Positions 18,233 to 27,881 of a DNA stretch of 64,000 nt are shown here, piece by piece. The first letter of the stretch is position 1. The number at the start of each line of letters is the position of its first letter. The DNA comes from G963667855 sp963667855 (GTDB lineage Bacteria > Planctomycetota > Phycisphaerae > UBA1845), in assembly GCA_963667855.2 (NCBI GenBank), contig CAXXKI010000009.1, positions 1 to 64,000 on the forward strand. Direction: 5' to 3'. The notes below the pieces were generated by a model. It saw only the letters and a program-made list of their open reading frames with translations, did no database searches and was not told the DNA's origin. A program made the position numbers and the translations under genes.

Positions 18233-19528
18233 TTAACCGAGATCCAGAGCCATGATATGCTTGCGATCCCGCACGTACAGAGTTTTCCCTACCAGGGTTG
18301 GAGCCGCCCAGGAATACTTCTCTCCTACCGTGCACCTGGAGAGCCAATCGAGCCCCTTTTCCGTAACCCTGGCCAACCCAAGCTGACCGTTTTCATCGAG
18401 GATAATCAGCTTGTCATCGCCATACAGGCAGGTGGACTTGGAAAAACCACGTTCGATCCACACCCGCTTGCCGCTATCAGCCTTTAGCGCGACCAGGAAT
18501 GATGGATCATCACCGCTGGAGCCGACGATCAGGTCATCAACCTTCACCGCGTTGGCATGTGGTATACGAAGCTTTCTGCTTGTCCATACTTCCTCCGGAG
18601 TTATCGTGCCATCCGCTTTCGACAGCCTGATCATCCTGCTGTCTTCACCGCTGGAATAGAAAACCTCACCGTTTCCCAGCCAGAGCGGCATGGAGATTCC
18701 ACCAACACCTTTCATCTCGTACTTCCAGGTCGACTCTCCTGTTTCCGGATTGACCGCACCGATTGCTCCGGACATCAGGAAAACCAACTGATCCTCCCCG
18801 TCGTATTCAACCAGCATGGGTGAACTGTATCCGACCGAGTAATCCTGACTTTTCCATACCTCCTTACCCGTTTTCTGATCGAATGCCACCAGTGATTGGT
18901 TTTTACGTAAGTCGGTTTCATCCTTGATCTCCTCACCCCTTGCCGCCCGGTGACTCTCCCGCTCCCGGCCGACCGGAATAATCACCAGATTCTCGTAGGC
19001 GATCGGGCTACAACCGTAGCCAAAACGCGGAACGGGAACCTCATACTCTTTCACCAGATCGTGCTGCCAAACCAGCTTACCCGTCTCCTTTTCCAGGCAG
19101 GTGAACATCATGTTCGTACCTGCGGAATATACGTAATCGCCGACAACCAGCGGGGAGGAGTGAGGACCGGGTCCGAACTGTTTCTGCGTATCCGTAAATG
19201 GTGATGGATTCTTGAATTCCCAAAGAGTCTCGCCGGTCTTCGCGTCCAGGGACACGGTAAACTCCTCGTCGCCCTTGCGGTACATGGTATAGAGAGAGCT
19301 GCCGTCGACAATTACAGTGGAATACCCATCGCCAAGCTCCCGGTACCACAGTTTTTCAGGACCACTTTCCGGCCAACTGTCAGCCAACCCTTCGGTTTCG
19401 ACCATGAAGTTACGATTCGGTCCACCCCACTGAGACCATTGTCTCTTTTCCGGAGCGGTACAGCCCGACACTATCATAACAAATACAGCAATACACCCGC
19501 TTGCTCCGATGCTTCTGAGCATCTCCAT
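18233..19528 (-). CDS. PQQ-like beta-propeller lipoprotein
   Basis: The 431-residue protein has a hydrophobic N-terminus ending in the lipobox IVSGC, so it is probably lipid-anchored. The mature part is a PQQ-like propeller with WSQWGGPNRNFMVET at its start and blade endings such as LDAKTGETLWEFKN, LEKETGKLVWQHD, FDQKTGKEVWKSQD and VNPETGESTWKYE. GGAG eight bases before the ATG at 19528 supports this start. It belongs to the BamB/quinoprotein-like superfamily; no catalytic Asp-Cys pair characteristic of alcohol dehydrogenases is obvious. Its neighbours suggest that it is a fixed outer part of a periplasmic electron-transfer or scaffold complex. Confidence 0.82.
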   Translation of the reverse strand: MEMLRSIGASGCIAVFVMIVSGCTAPEKRQWSQWGGPNRNFMVETEGLADSWPESGPEKLWYRELGDGYSTVIVDGSSLYTMYRKGDEEFTVSLDAKTGETLWEFKNPSPFTDTQKQFGPGPHSSPLVVGDYVYSAGTNMMFTCLEKETGKLVWQHDLVKEYEVPVPRFGYGCSPIAYENLVIIPVGRERESHRAARGEEIKDETDLRKNQSLVAFDQKTGKEVWKSQDYSVGYSSPMLVEYDGEDQLVFLMSGAIGAVNPETGESTWKYEMKGVGGISMPLWLGNGEVFYSSGEDSRMIRLSKADGTITPEEVWTSRKLRIPHANAVKVDDLIVGSSGDDPSFLVALKADSGKRVWIERGFSKSTCLYGDDKLIILDENGQLGLARVTEKGLDWLSRCTVGEKYSWAAPTLVGKTLYVRDRKHIMALDLG

Positions 19529-19595
19529 ATCACCGTCTCCTTGAAGTTTGCCAATTGCCTAAACACAGCCGCCATTGCACCGCGGCATTTATTGC

Positions 19596-20777
19596 TTATT
19601 CGCTTACCGCCGAATCTTTCTGCACAGTCTCGCCCGAAAGGCAGTAAACAACTCCATCCTCCCCGCTGATAACCAGACAGCCCTGAGCCACTGCCGGCGA
19701 GGATAATACGGAAGAACCAACAGCGAATCGCCAGATCTCCTTGCCGTCATCCAGGTTTATTTCATACAGATTGCCGTCAGAGGAGCCAACGAAAACCCTC
19801 TTCCCGGCAACCACCGCCGATGTTTCCACCCGCTTTTTCGTCTTGAAAGACCAGATAACCTTACCTGTGGCGGCAGCGAAGCAGTATACGTGTTTATCCC
19901 GTCCCCCGACTATCACCTTCTCTGGAGTCACCGCAGCGGAAGCCAGAAACGGCTCCGGTCTCTTTTCGTTTTCAAACCGCCAGAGGACTTCTCCTTTCTG
20001 CCAATCGACGGCCAACACCTGGCTGCCGTAGGTTCCGATATAGGCCAAGCTCCCACGAACGGCCGCCGAGGTTCCCGACGGCGAGCCGAGTTTCACTTTT
20101 CGCACAAGTCTGCCACTGGCGAAACTCACCACGTGCAGGTATTCGTCACACCCCACCACCAGCACATTTTCGCCGGCAATCGCTGGAGAACCGTGCACTC
20201 GCTCACCGGTTTTATACTTCCAGACAAGCGAACCATCCGCCAGGGACAGACAATACAGGTAACCATCATAGGAACCGACCAGCACCCGCCCGTCGCGGCA
20301 GTTGGCTGACGAAATCACCTGGGATCCGGTTTCAAAGGACCACTTGCTTTTCCCATTACTTGCATCAACTCCGTGAATAACGCCGTCCTCATCGCCGAAT
20401 ATAACCAGACCGCAGGTAACCAGCGGAGACGATTGGATTATACCTCCCGCTTTGAAAACCCATTTTTCCTTACCGTCCGCCAGGTTGATCGCATGGAGTT
20501 TTTCATCGTCACTGCCGACGAAAACCGTCCCATCGAGAATCGCCGCAGTAGAGGAAACACAATCAGCCGTTTCGTACTTCCACCGCAACTTCAATTTAGC
20601 AGGCAGGTGATTATCGGTTGCTCCGGTCAGCCCCATATCCCCCCGATAGCCGGGCCACGATTCTGTGCCTTGCGAGCGACTTTCAGCTTCCGCAACTTCG
20701 GTAAATACCAATCCGCAGATCACCAGCAAAATCGTTGCGAAAACCGCTCCGAATATCGTTCTTCTCTGCCCGCTCAT
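19596..20777 (-). CDS. Exported PQQ-like beta-propeller protein
   Basis: The 393-residue protein has an N-terminal hydrophobic helix (FGAVFATILLVICGLVF) and a cleavable or uncleaved signal near AEAES. The propeller blades are very regular, each with a GxVFVGSDDxxLHAI-like strand and a K-W ending: AINLADGKEKWVFKA, VDASNGKSKWSFETG, LSLADGSLVWKYKTG, VDWQKGEVLWRFENE, FAAATGKVIWSFKTK and INLDDGKEIWRFAVG. Seven or eight blades can be counted. The gene starts 9 bases after the stop of the upstream propeller gene, so the two are translated from one message. This is the most symmetrical propeller of the four. BamB-like scaffolding or cofactor binding are both possible. Confidence 0.83.
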   Translation of the reverse strand: MSGQRRTIFGAVFATILLVICGLVFTEVAEAESRSQGTESWPGYRGDMGLTGATDNHLPAKLKLRWKYETADCVSSTAAILDGTVFVGSDDEKLHAINLADGKEKWVFKAGGIIQSSPLVTCGLVIFGDEDGVIHGVDASNGKSKWSFETGSQVISSANCRDGRVLVGSYDGYLYCLSLADGSLVWKYKTGERVHGSPAIAGENVLVVGCDEYLHVVSFASGRLVRKVKLGSPSGTSAAVRGSLAYIGTYGSQVLAVDWQKGEVLWRFENEKRPEPFLASAAVTPEKVIVGGRDKHVYCFAAATGKVIWSFKTKKRVETSAVVAGKRVFVGSSDGNLYEINLDDGKEIWRFAVGSSVLSSPAVAQGCLVISGEDGVVYCLSGETVQKDSAVSE

Positions 20778-20786
20778 TAACGCCGG

Positions 20787-22220
20787 TCACTTTTTTGAAA
20801 TAGCCAGAATGTTGCGTCTGGTGGCCACGAACAACTTTCCGTTCGCCGCGACCACTCCCGAATACACCGCGTTACCAACGTCGCTGGTACCCAGTTCTTT
20901 GAGCTCCTTGCCCTGAGCCAGTACTATCACCTCGCCATCCTCTGTTCCCAGGTAAACCTTGCCGTCAGCAACTAACGGTGAACCCCAAACCGGGGCGAAC
21001 ATATCGTGCTTCCAATAACGCTTGCCATTCTTGACATCGAAACAATAGAAATACCCGCTCAGATCGGAGGCATAAAGCAAACCATCGGCAATAGCCACTG
21101 TGGATAGAGTTCGGTGAAACTCCTCACCGCCAACGTGCCAGATTTTGCCCGTGTTGGTTATGTCTCCGCTTTTTGTTGCGTCTATTGCGTACAGGTGCCC
21201 GTCCCCTTCGCCATGATCGGGGTCCTGCCCCATACCGACAAAAACCTTATTATCGAAAACAACCGGTGTGGCAATGACACTGTTCTTCGTTCCCCGGCCA
21301 CCCATTACCCACTTGGTCCCTTTAGGATTGAGATTGAATTTCCAGATAATCTCGCCGGTCTTCGGTTCATAGGCATAACACCAACCGTCACCACCGGCGA
21401 ATATTAACTGCGGCTTCCCGTTAATCATTCCGACGGCCGGAGAGGACCATTGTCCGTGCATTACGTTTTTTCCGGGATCGTTTCTGGTCCACAAGACCTT
21501 ACCCGTAGCCATTTCCACGGCAACCAGGTCCGGCGCATTTGGAGAAGGCAATTTCTCATGCCCCTCGTCAACACCTTTCGAGGTGCAGACGTACACAATG
21601 CCATCATGGGCAACAGGAGAACAGTTGGCCAGGTTATGAGGAAATACCTTAAGATCCCCGATCATGTCCAGAATCCAGATGAAATCCGCATCCTGTTTAC
21701 CCTTGTATTTTTCGCTGGTAAAAGGGCCATCGTTATTGCCGTCGGTAAAGCCCTTCACGTCGGCACAGACCAGTTCGCAGCGATTGCTCACGTAGTACAG
21801 CCTGTCTCCGGCAACCAGAGGGGCCGACGCTATGCCCTGCTCCGGCCAATCCTGGGTGCCGCTTGGCAATTTGTCGTGAGTCGCCTGCCACAGGAATTTA
21901 CCGGTTTTTTCATCCAGGCAGACGAGCACACCTTTGTCACCCTTGATCTCCGGACAAAGGTTCCCCGCGTTGTTGGTTCCCACATAGACCTGACCACCGG
22001 CCACCACCGGCGTTCCGTAGGTGTATGAGCCCAACTTGGACACCCACTTGATATTTTCCTTATTCTCTACATCCCACTCGGCAGGCAGATTCTTTTCCGC
22101 GGAAACCATATTCCGATCAGCGGAACCGCCCCACATAGGCCAATCACCGGCCGACGCCGCCGAGCTGAATATGCAACCGGCTACACAAAAAGTTGTAACG
22201 AATCCCGCCACCTTTTTCAT
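20787..22220 (-). CDS. Secreted PQQ-like beta-propeller protein, first gene of the operon
   Basis: The 477-residue protein has a signal peptide (MKKVAGFVTTFCVAGCIFSS, cut after AASAG). A propeller follows with the DWPMWGGSADRNM opening and blade endings such as LDEKTGKFLWQAT, VEMATGKVLWTRN, YEPKTGEIIWKFN and FDVKNGKRYWKHD. It is the longest of the four. One insertion loop (about residues 125-165) contains DGNNDGPFTSEKYKGKQD. The ATG at 22220 is the first start after a 300-base gap shared with the divergent ABC gene, so the operon promoter is expected there. Confidence 0.83.
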   Translation of the reverse strand: MKKVAGFVTTFCVAGCIFSSAASAGDWPMWGGSADRNMVSAEKNLPAEWDVENKENIKWVSKLGSYTYGTPVVAGGQVYVGTNNAGNLCPEIKGDKGVLVCLDEKTGKFLWQATHDKLPSGTQDWPEQGIASAPLVAGDRLYYVSNRCELVCADVKGFTDGNNDGPFTSEKYKGKQDADFIWILDMIGDLKVFPHNLANCSPVAHDGIVYVCTSKGVDEGHEKLPSPNAPDLVAVEMATGKVLWTRNDPGKNVMHGQWSSPAVGMINGKPQLIFAGGDGWCYAYEPKTGEIIWKFNLNPKGTKWVMGGRGTKNSVIATPVVFDNKVFVGMGQDPDHGEGDGHLYAIDATKSGDITNTGKIWHVGGEEFHRTLSTVAIADGLLYASDLSGYFYCFDVKNGKRYWKHDMFAPVWGSPLVADGKVYLGTEDGEVIVLAQGKELKELGTSDVGNAVYSGVVAANGKLFVATRRNILAISKK

Positions 22221-22520
22221 AATTCATCGCTCCCATGCAATCACCAGGCCGAAACGCCGGCCTGGTCGGCGCATATACCGCCACTCTACCCTACGGACCA
22301 GCCTGCCAGGAAACAAGACCGGCCGCTACACCTGACATATTCTTACAACCAAACGCCCGCTATTCACTCCCGATTGCGAGTCCGCCCCTGATTTCAACTA
22401 TTGTCCTACACATGTACTCCACCAGCCATTATCCTTTACCTGATGCAGAGTCGAAACTGGATTCCGGATCTAGCTCCGGAAATCCTTGTGTCAGCTAGAG
22501 AATCGGTAAGGTGAACTTCC
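22221..22520. promoter_or_regulatory. Divergent intergenic region
   Basis: This 300-base gap separates the start of the ten-gene minus-strand operon from the start of the plus-strand ABC exporter pair. Both promoters should lie here by position. I could not assign convincing minus-35 and minus-10 boxes by eye. Confidence 0.5.
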
Positions 22521-23210
22521 ATGTCAGCGAACCTGAAAGTCAGGAATATTGAAAAACGATACCCCACACGATCGGGCGAGCTTATTGTTTTAAGAGACAT
22601 TTCTCTGGCCGTTGAACAAGGAGACTCAGTGGCCATCATGGGGCCATCTGGATCAGGAAAAAGTACCCTGCTCAACATCCTGGGAACACTGGAACCACCA
22701 ACAACCGGTACAGTATCCATAAATGATTGCGACCCATTCGAGTTTCCCGACCGGGAGTTGGCCCGTTTTCGAAACCAGCAGATCGGATTTGTGTTTCAGG
22801 AACACCACCTGTTGCCCCAATGCTCGGTGTTGGAAAACGTCCTTCTGCCTACATTAGCGATACCTGGACCATCTGGTTCGCTGGAGCGTGCCCATGCACT
22901 AATCAAGAAAGTGGGGTTGGCCGATCGAAGCGATCACCTGCCCTCGGAATTATCCGGCGGAGAGAAACTTCGCGTAGCTATCGCCCGGGCATTGATTAAC
23001 GAACCGGCCTTGATTCTCGCCGACGAACCCACCGGCAATCTTGATCGTGTTACGGGAGACAAGATCACCGATCTTCTTTTCCAACTGCAATACGATCAGA
23101 ACGTGACCTTGCTAATTGTGACTCACAGTGCGAATCTGGCCAAACGGGCCTTCCGCACATATGAAATGAACGACGGATTTCTCAGTCTGCAGCAAGGAGC
23201 GGATTCGTGA
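22521..23210 (+). CDS. ABC transporter ATP-binding protein, LolD/MacB-like
   Basis: The 229-residue protein has the full ABC ATPase set: Walker A GPSGSGKST near residue 43, Q-loop in GFVFQEHHLLPQCSVLENVLLP, signature LSGGEKLRVAIARAL, Walker B LILADEPTGNLD and the switch His in VTHS. The Q-loop wording is characteristic of the LolD/MacB/FtsE branch, which powers FtsX-type permeases for lipoprotein release or export. AAGGTG precedes the ATG. Its last four bases (GTGA) also start the permease gene, so the two subunits are coupled. Confidence 0.9.
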   Translation: MSANLKVRNIEKRYPTRSGELIVLRDISLAVEQGDSVAIMGPSGSGKSTLLNILGTLEPPTTGTVSINDCDPFEFPDRELARFRNQQIGFVFQEHHLLPQCSVLENVLLPTLAIPGPSGSLERAHALIKKVGLADRSDHLPSELSGGEKLRVAIARALINEPALILADEPTGNLDRVTGDKITDLLFQLQYDQNVTLLIVTHSANLAKRAFRTYEMNDGFLSLQQGADS

Positions 23211-26200
23211 AACTCAGAACCGTTATCACACGGAGTTTGAGATATCACTGGCGATCGCATATTGCGGTCGTCCTGGGGACAGTAGTGGCAACGGCCACCA
23301 TAACCGGTGCGCTGCTGGTTGGCGACTCCATGCGCGGCAGTCTCCTGGATCACGCCCTGGATAGAATCGGACTTGTCGATCATGCTCTTTTATCGCAATG
23401 TTTTTTTCCGCAATCACTGGCGGAGCGACTTGGTAAAAACGAAACGCTGACGATTTGCCCGATTATCCTTACTGACGGCGGTGTCTCCCATGCAGCTAAC
23501 AGAACACGAGCCAACAATATAACAGTGATTGGCGCTGACCAGCGGTTCTGGAAATTGAATAACACACCATGCTGCCCGATAGACATTTCCGGAAGATCCG
23601 TCGCCATTAACCAGCCTTTGGCGAAGCAACTGCAGGCTAAAATCGGTGACGACCTCTTGATTCGGATCGGTAAATACCAGGATATTCCGTCGGAAACACT
23701 TTTGGGTCGGCGGGACGACACGACAACCACCGTCCGCCTGACTGTCGCTGCAATCGTACCACCAACAGGCCTGGGGAGTTTCAGCCCTCACCCCGACCAG
23801 CAGCAGCCATTGAATGTCTGGATACCGTTGAACACTCTGCAACGGGCAATGCACAAGGAAAAAAGAATCAACTCGATTCTCGTTTCCGGTGGCGAGTCTG
23901 AGCGCCTGGCTGAACTGTTAACCAAAACCACAACTATTAATGACTTCGGCTTAAGCCTTCGATTAGACGAAAAACTCCACTGTACTATTTTGGAATCCGA
24001 AAGCTTTTTATTGACTCCGCAGACCGAGCAGGCCGCTCTTGATGTCGCCGGGGAACTCGGCTTACGAGCTGATTCTGTTTTAACCTATCTGGCCAACAGT
24101 ATAGAAACAGCACCGGATAACAGCATTGCCTATTCCACCATCACTGCGATCGGTGCGAATACGCCTTTGACTCTGGTTTCAGGAGAAAAAACCCCTGAAC
24201 TAAATTCAGGTGAAATACTACTGAATCAGTGGGCGGCGGATGAACTGAACGCCCAACCCGGACAGCGTATTTCACTCTCTTATTACGTGACCGGCAAAAC
24301 AGGAGAGCTGGAGACGAAGCAAACGGCTTTCACGCTTCGTGGTATCGTTCGCATGGACAATTCAAGTACAGATCGAGGCTTTGCTCCGCCCTATCCGGGA
24401 ATAACCGATGCGGAAAACCTCGCCGACTGGGATCCGCCTTTCCCGGTGAACTTCAAGAAACTGCTCGACCGGGATGAGGAATACTGGGACAAGTATAAAA
24501 CCGCCCCTAAAGCTTTTTTATCCATCGAACAAGGCAGACAGTTATGGTCGGAAAACAGCAGCCGCTTTGGCCAAGCAACATCAGTCCGAATCCAGGTTCC
24601 TCCTGCATCCGACCTCAATGAAACGGCTGTCAAGCTTAAAACTCAATTACTTAACCACCTGCACGCAAGCGATTTCGGTTTAACTTTTGACCCGTTACGT
24701 GAGCGGATAACGGTCGCCAGCAGGGGAAGCACCGACTTCGGCATGCTCTTTATCGGCTTTAGTTTTTTCCTTATCGCTTCCGCACTCATTCTCGTAGCGC
24801 TTTTATTCCGCCTGCATGCAGAGCAAAGGGCAACCGAGCTTGGCACATTGGCCGCTATTGGCTTTACCAGGAAGACAATCAGTAGACTTCTTACTGCAGA
24901 AGGTTTCATCCTAACCGTAGCAGGCTGCGTTATCGGCCTGCTCGCCGCAGCAGGCTATGCCTGGCTGATGCTCGCCGGTTTGAAAACTTTCTGGGCGGAC
25001 GCAGCAAACGCACCCTTTCTTACCGTTCACGTTTACCCAATAAGCGTACTGACCGGATTGCTCGTAAGCCTGCTGACCGCGACCGGATCAATAACCTGGT
25101 CGATCCATAGCCTGACCGCATTATCTCCCCGGGCTCTTCTGGCCGGGAAAACAGGCGAAGCATCATCATCAAAACAGACCAAAGGCAGGATAACCAGGAT
25201 AGTAACAGTCACCGCGTGTATCGCGGCGATTATCCTTATGATATCAACCGGTTCGTCGGAAGCGTTAAAATCGGCTATTGGATTTTTCTCAAGTGGAACA
25301 GCGTTTTTGATTGCCGCGATCTGCCTGCTCAAACTGCAACTCGAGAGAAAAAACCGAAAGCCGATCACCAGCAGCGGAAACTGGGCTATAACCAGGTTGG
25401 GAATACGCAATGCGTCACGACAACCACTGAAAAGCCTGCTCACCGCCGGATTGATCGCGTCGGCCACCTTTATCATAATCGCCATCCAGTCAATGCACCT
25501 GGAATTGAATACCGACACCAGGAGCATTGAAACACCAACCGGAGGCTTTGAACTACTGGCAGAATCGTCCACGCCTCTTCCCTATGATCTGGGCAGCACT
25601 AACGGCCAGAGCGAGCTTTCCGTTTCGATTCCCGGTACGGATATTTATTCTTTCCGCTTCAGACCGGGCGAAAAATCGAGTTGCCGAAACCTTTACACAC
25701 CCGGAAAGCCACGAATAATCGGCGCCCCGGCAAGCATGATTGAGCGAGGAGGGTTCCTTTTCTCTGCGGTTTCAGGAAATACCGACAAGCGTAAAACCAA
25801 CCCCTGGCTGTTACTCAATGAAACGTTTTCCGATGGGTCCATACCGGCTATCGCCGACGAAAGTGTCATACTCTGGCAATACCACCTCGGTATAGGCAAG
25901 GATCTTATCATAACCAACGCCAACGGAGATGAAGTTCGGCTGCGATTCGTGGCTTCACTGGCGGGCAGTTCACTCGCCGACGAAATCATCATTTCCGAAA
26001 CAAACTTTCTGAGACTATTACCCTCCACTACCGGTTACGGATTTTTCCTTATAGACACCACAGAGGAATCCACAACCGCAGTGACTACGGCACTCGAAGA
26101 GCAACTGGAGGATTACGCCCTGGACGTTACCGGTACAGTCGAACGACTTTCGACTTATCTGGCCATGCAGAACACATATCTTTCGACTTTTCAAACCCTG

Positions 26201-26554
26201 GGCGGACTAGGTCTTCTGTTGGGCACGTTCGGGCTGGCAGTCGTGTTATTACGCAACACGTGGCTCAGAAGAAGCGAGCTGGCTTTACTCCGCAGTTTAG
26301 GGTTTTCTCTACCTCGCCTGGGTTACATGATACTTGTGGAGAACGCAGCTTTGGTCGTCGCCGGACTGCTTGCGGGAAGTATTCCCGCTTTGGTGGCTAT
26401 CGCTCCACACATATTAACCCGCTCTGGCGAAATTCCCTGGATGACTCTCCTACTTACTCTTACCGGGGTTTTGCTCATCGGTCTCGGCACCGGAGCGGTG
26501 GCTGTCGTATCAACCCTGAGAGCACCAATGATACCGGCCTTGCGCAGTGAATAG
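23207..26554 (+). CDS. FtsX-type ABC transporter permease, large
   Basis: The 1115-residue protein starts with GTG overlapping the ATPase gene. It has an N-terminal transmembrane helix (HIAVVLGTVVATATITGALLVG) leading to MRGSLLDHALDRIG, then a long extracytoplasmic MacB-like domain. A first FtsX block lies about residues 505-650 (FGMLFIGFSFFLIASALILV, TELGTLAAIGFTRKTISRLL). A second exported domain follows. A second FtsX block lies near the C-terminus (LGGLGLLLGTFGLAVVLL, SELALLRSLGFSLPRLGYMI). This double architecture fits fused permeases that work as one chain. It should move a lipoprotein, lipid or hydrophobic molecule out of the inner membrane. Confidence 0.87.
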   Translation: MKLRTVITRSLRYHWRSHIAVVLGTVVATATITGALLVGDSMRGSLLDHALDRIGLVDHALLSQCFFPQSLAERLGKNETLTICPIILTDGGVSHAANRTRANNITVIGADQRFWKLNNTPCCPIDISGRSVAINQPLAKQLQAKIGDDLLIRIGKYQDIPSETLLGRRDDTTTTVRLTVAAIVPPTGLGSFSPHPDQQQPLNVWIPLNTLQRAMHKEKRINSILVSGGESERLAELLTKTTTINDFGLSLRLDEKLHCTILESESFLLTPQTEQAALDVAGELGLRADSVLTYLANSIETAPDNSIAYSTITAIGANTPLTLVSGEKTPELNSGEILLNQWAADELNAQPGQRISLSYYVTGKTGELETKQTAFTLRGIVRMDNSSTDRGFAPPYPGITDAENLADWDPPFPVNFKKLLDRDEEYWDKYKTAPKAFLSIEQGRQLWSENSSRFGQATSVRIQVPPASDLNETAVKLKTQLLNHLHASDFGLTFDPLRERITVASRGSTDFGMLFIGFSFFLIASALILVALLFRLHAEQRATELGTLAAIGFTRKTISRLLTAEGFILTVAGCVIGLLAAAGYAWLMLAGLKTFWADAANAPFLTVHVYPISVLTGLLVSLLTATGSITWSIHSLTALSPRALLAGKTGEASSSKQTKGRITRIVTVTACIAAIILMISTGSSEALKSAIGFFSSGTAFLIAAICLLKLQLERKNRKPITSSGNWAITRLGIRNASRQPLKSLLTAGLIASATFIIIAIQSMHLELNTDTRSIETPTGGFELLAESSTPLPYDLGSTNGQSELSVSIPGTDIYSFRFRPGEKSSCRNLYTPGKPRIIGAPASMIERGGFLFSAVSGNTDKRKTNPWLLLNETFSDGSIPAIADESVILWQYHLGIGKDLIITNANGDEVRLRFVASLAGSSLADEIIISETNFLRLLPSTTGYGFFLIDTTEESTTAVTTALEEQLEDYALDVTGTVERLSTYLAMQNTYLSTFQTLGGLGLLLGTFGLAVVLLRNTWLRRSELALLRSLGFSLPRLGYMILVENAALVVAGLLAGSIPALVAIAPHILTRSGEIPWMTLLLTLTGVLLIGLGTGAVAVVSTLRAPMIPALRSE

Positions 26555-26594
26555 AAAATCGTTGATCAACTCGGCAAGCGTACAAATGCATTCC

Positions 26595-26613
26595 GTCGGG
26601 TCGATGACCCGAC
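26595..26613. repeat. 19-base hairpin of 8-base stem and 3-base loop
   Basis: The arms GTCGGGTC and GACCCGAC surround the loop GAT. It lies between two converging genes and may serve as a weak terminator for both. An element of exactly the same geometry but different sequence occurs at 61451-61469. Confidence 0.55.
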
Positions 26614-26693
26614 CTACTTAATTTAAGCTATCTCGGTTTTTCTAGTTTGGGAATTACAGCCTGGTGGCAGAGGGAGTGATGCAAAACAGTTCA

Positions 26694-27881
26694 TCAAGCG
26701 GCTTTACCGTTGCTTACCGCTCTCAGGCGAGTTTCCCTATTGATCAGCTTAGCTTCCCGAGCAGCCAACTCCCGATGGCGAGTTTCAAGCTGGCGGGCGA
26801 TATCGGTTACGGTTTTAAGATTTTCCTTAAGATCGATTTCTTTTTTACGGAGAGCGACTTCGCGCTCGTCCAGCTCCGATTTCAATCTAGCCAGTTCCTC
26901 TGCTTGAGTTTTTGCCTGGCGATGGTTTTCAACCGAGGCAACCTCCTGCCGGCGAATAGTATCCCGCTCCTGATCGAGTTTATCCCTATCATCGCTGATC
27001 TGGTTGCGCATCGCGTTCATGGCCGTCCGGGCCATTTCGATTCGCGATTCCTGTTCGGCAAGCTTCTTTTCGGTCGCCGCCTGTTTTTTCGCCTGGGCCC
27101 GCAACTGCCTTTCGACTTCTCGCAGTTGAGCTTCTCGCGGAGCTATTTCCGTTTCTCGCTGGCGAATACGCATATCCGCAGCTTTCAACTGCTGAGCTAT
27201 TTCGGCAATCCGTGCACCGCGGTTTTTATTATCCAATGCCGCCTGCTGAGCCGCTTTTTGCTCTGAAGCCAGCACCTTTTCTCTCGCTTCGATCGCCGCG
27301 AGGTAGTCGCCCAGTCTACTCTCTCTCTTTTCCAGGTCTTGGTTTTTCTCTGCCAGTTCAGATTTTTGGCTGGTCAATGCTGACCACTCGCTGTTGAGAA
27401 TCGTCTGCTTGCTTTCAAGTTCAACTGTTCGGCTTTTGAGATTTTCCTCTCCGGCGATAAGCGTCTTTTGCCGATGAGCAAAATCCTCTTCATCCTTACT
27501 CAATGCCGCAAATCGAGCATTCAGTTCTGACTCTTTTTTCTCAAGCTCAGCAGCCTTGGCAGTGAGAAGCCTGCTTTCGCAATCCAGGGATCTGGTTCTT
27601 TCGTCGTTTTCCGTAACTGTTTTTTCAAGTGCCTGCCGGGTAGAGGCTATCTCGTTGCGAGCTGCTTCCAGTTGTTCCTGTTGGGATCTGCACTGTAAAT
27701 CCAGATCATCCAGGAATAGCGATCGATCATCCAGGTCAATCTGGATTTTTTCCAACTCGCGTGCCCGGTCGTCCAGTTTGGCCTGCAGGATCTCCTGCCG
27801 CCTGGCGCGACTGGCAATCTGCTGTTCCACCTGGATCGCATCGAGATCAGATAGAGATGACTCCTGAATGCTGTCTGGCAA
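26694..27881 (-). CDS. Long coiled-coil protein
   Basis: The 395-residue protein is nearly all heptad-patterned coiled coil, rich in Glu, Arg, Gln and Leu, from about residue 10 to 385. Typical stretches are ARELEKIQIDLDDRSLFLDD and RQETEIAPREAQLREVERQL-like repeats. There is no signal peptide or membrane helix, so it is probably cytoplasmic. The start is an unusual TTG at 27881, decided by a full AGGAGG at 27889-27894 seven bases upstream; the frame has no better ATG nearby. It follows the two-component pair on the same strand after a 386-base gap. The role is unknown; structural or scaffolding work is plausible. Confidence 0.75.
   Translation of the reverse strand: MPDSIQESSLSDLDAIQVEQQIASRARRQEILQAKLDDRARELEKIQIDLDDRSLFLDDLDLQCRSQQEQLEAARNEIASTRQALEKTVTENDERTRSLDCESRLLTAKAAELEKKESELNARFAALSKDEEDFAHRQKTLIAGEENLKSRTVELESKQTILNSEWSALTSQKSELAEKNQDLEKRESRLGDYLAAIEAREKVLASEQKAAQQAALDNKNRGARIAEIAQQLKAADMRIRQRETEIAPREAQLREVERQLRAQAKKQAATEKKLAEQESRIEMARTAMNAMRNQISDDRDKLDQERDTIRRQEVASVENHRQAKTQAEELARLKSELDEREVALRKKEIDLKENLKTVTDIARQLETRHRELAAREAKLINRETRLRAVSNGKAA

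Noticed and set aside
26664..27266. A 200-codon plus-strand frame opposite the coiled-coil gene
   Set aside because: Its Phe/Leu/Arg-rich product is what the antisense of a Glu/Arg/Leu coiled coil gives; the minus frame has the strong ribosome site.
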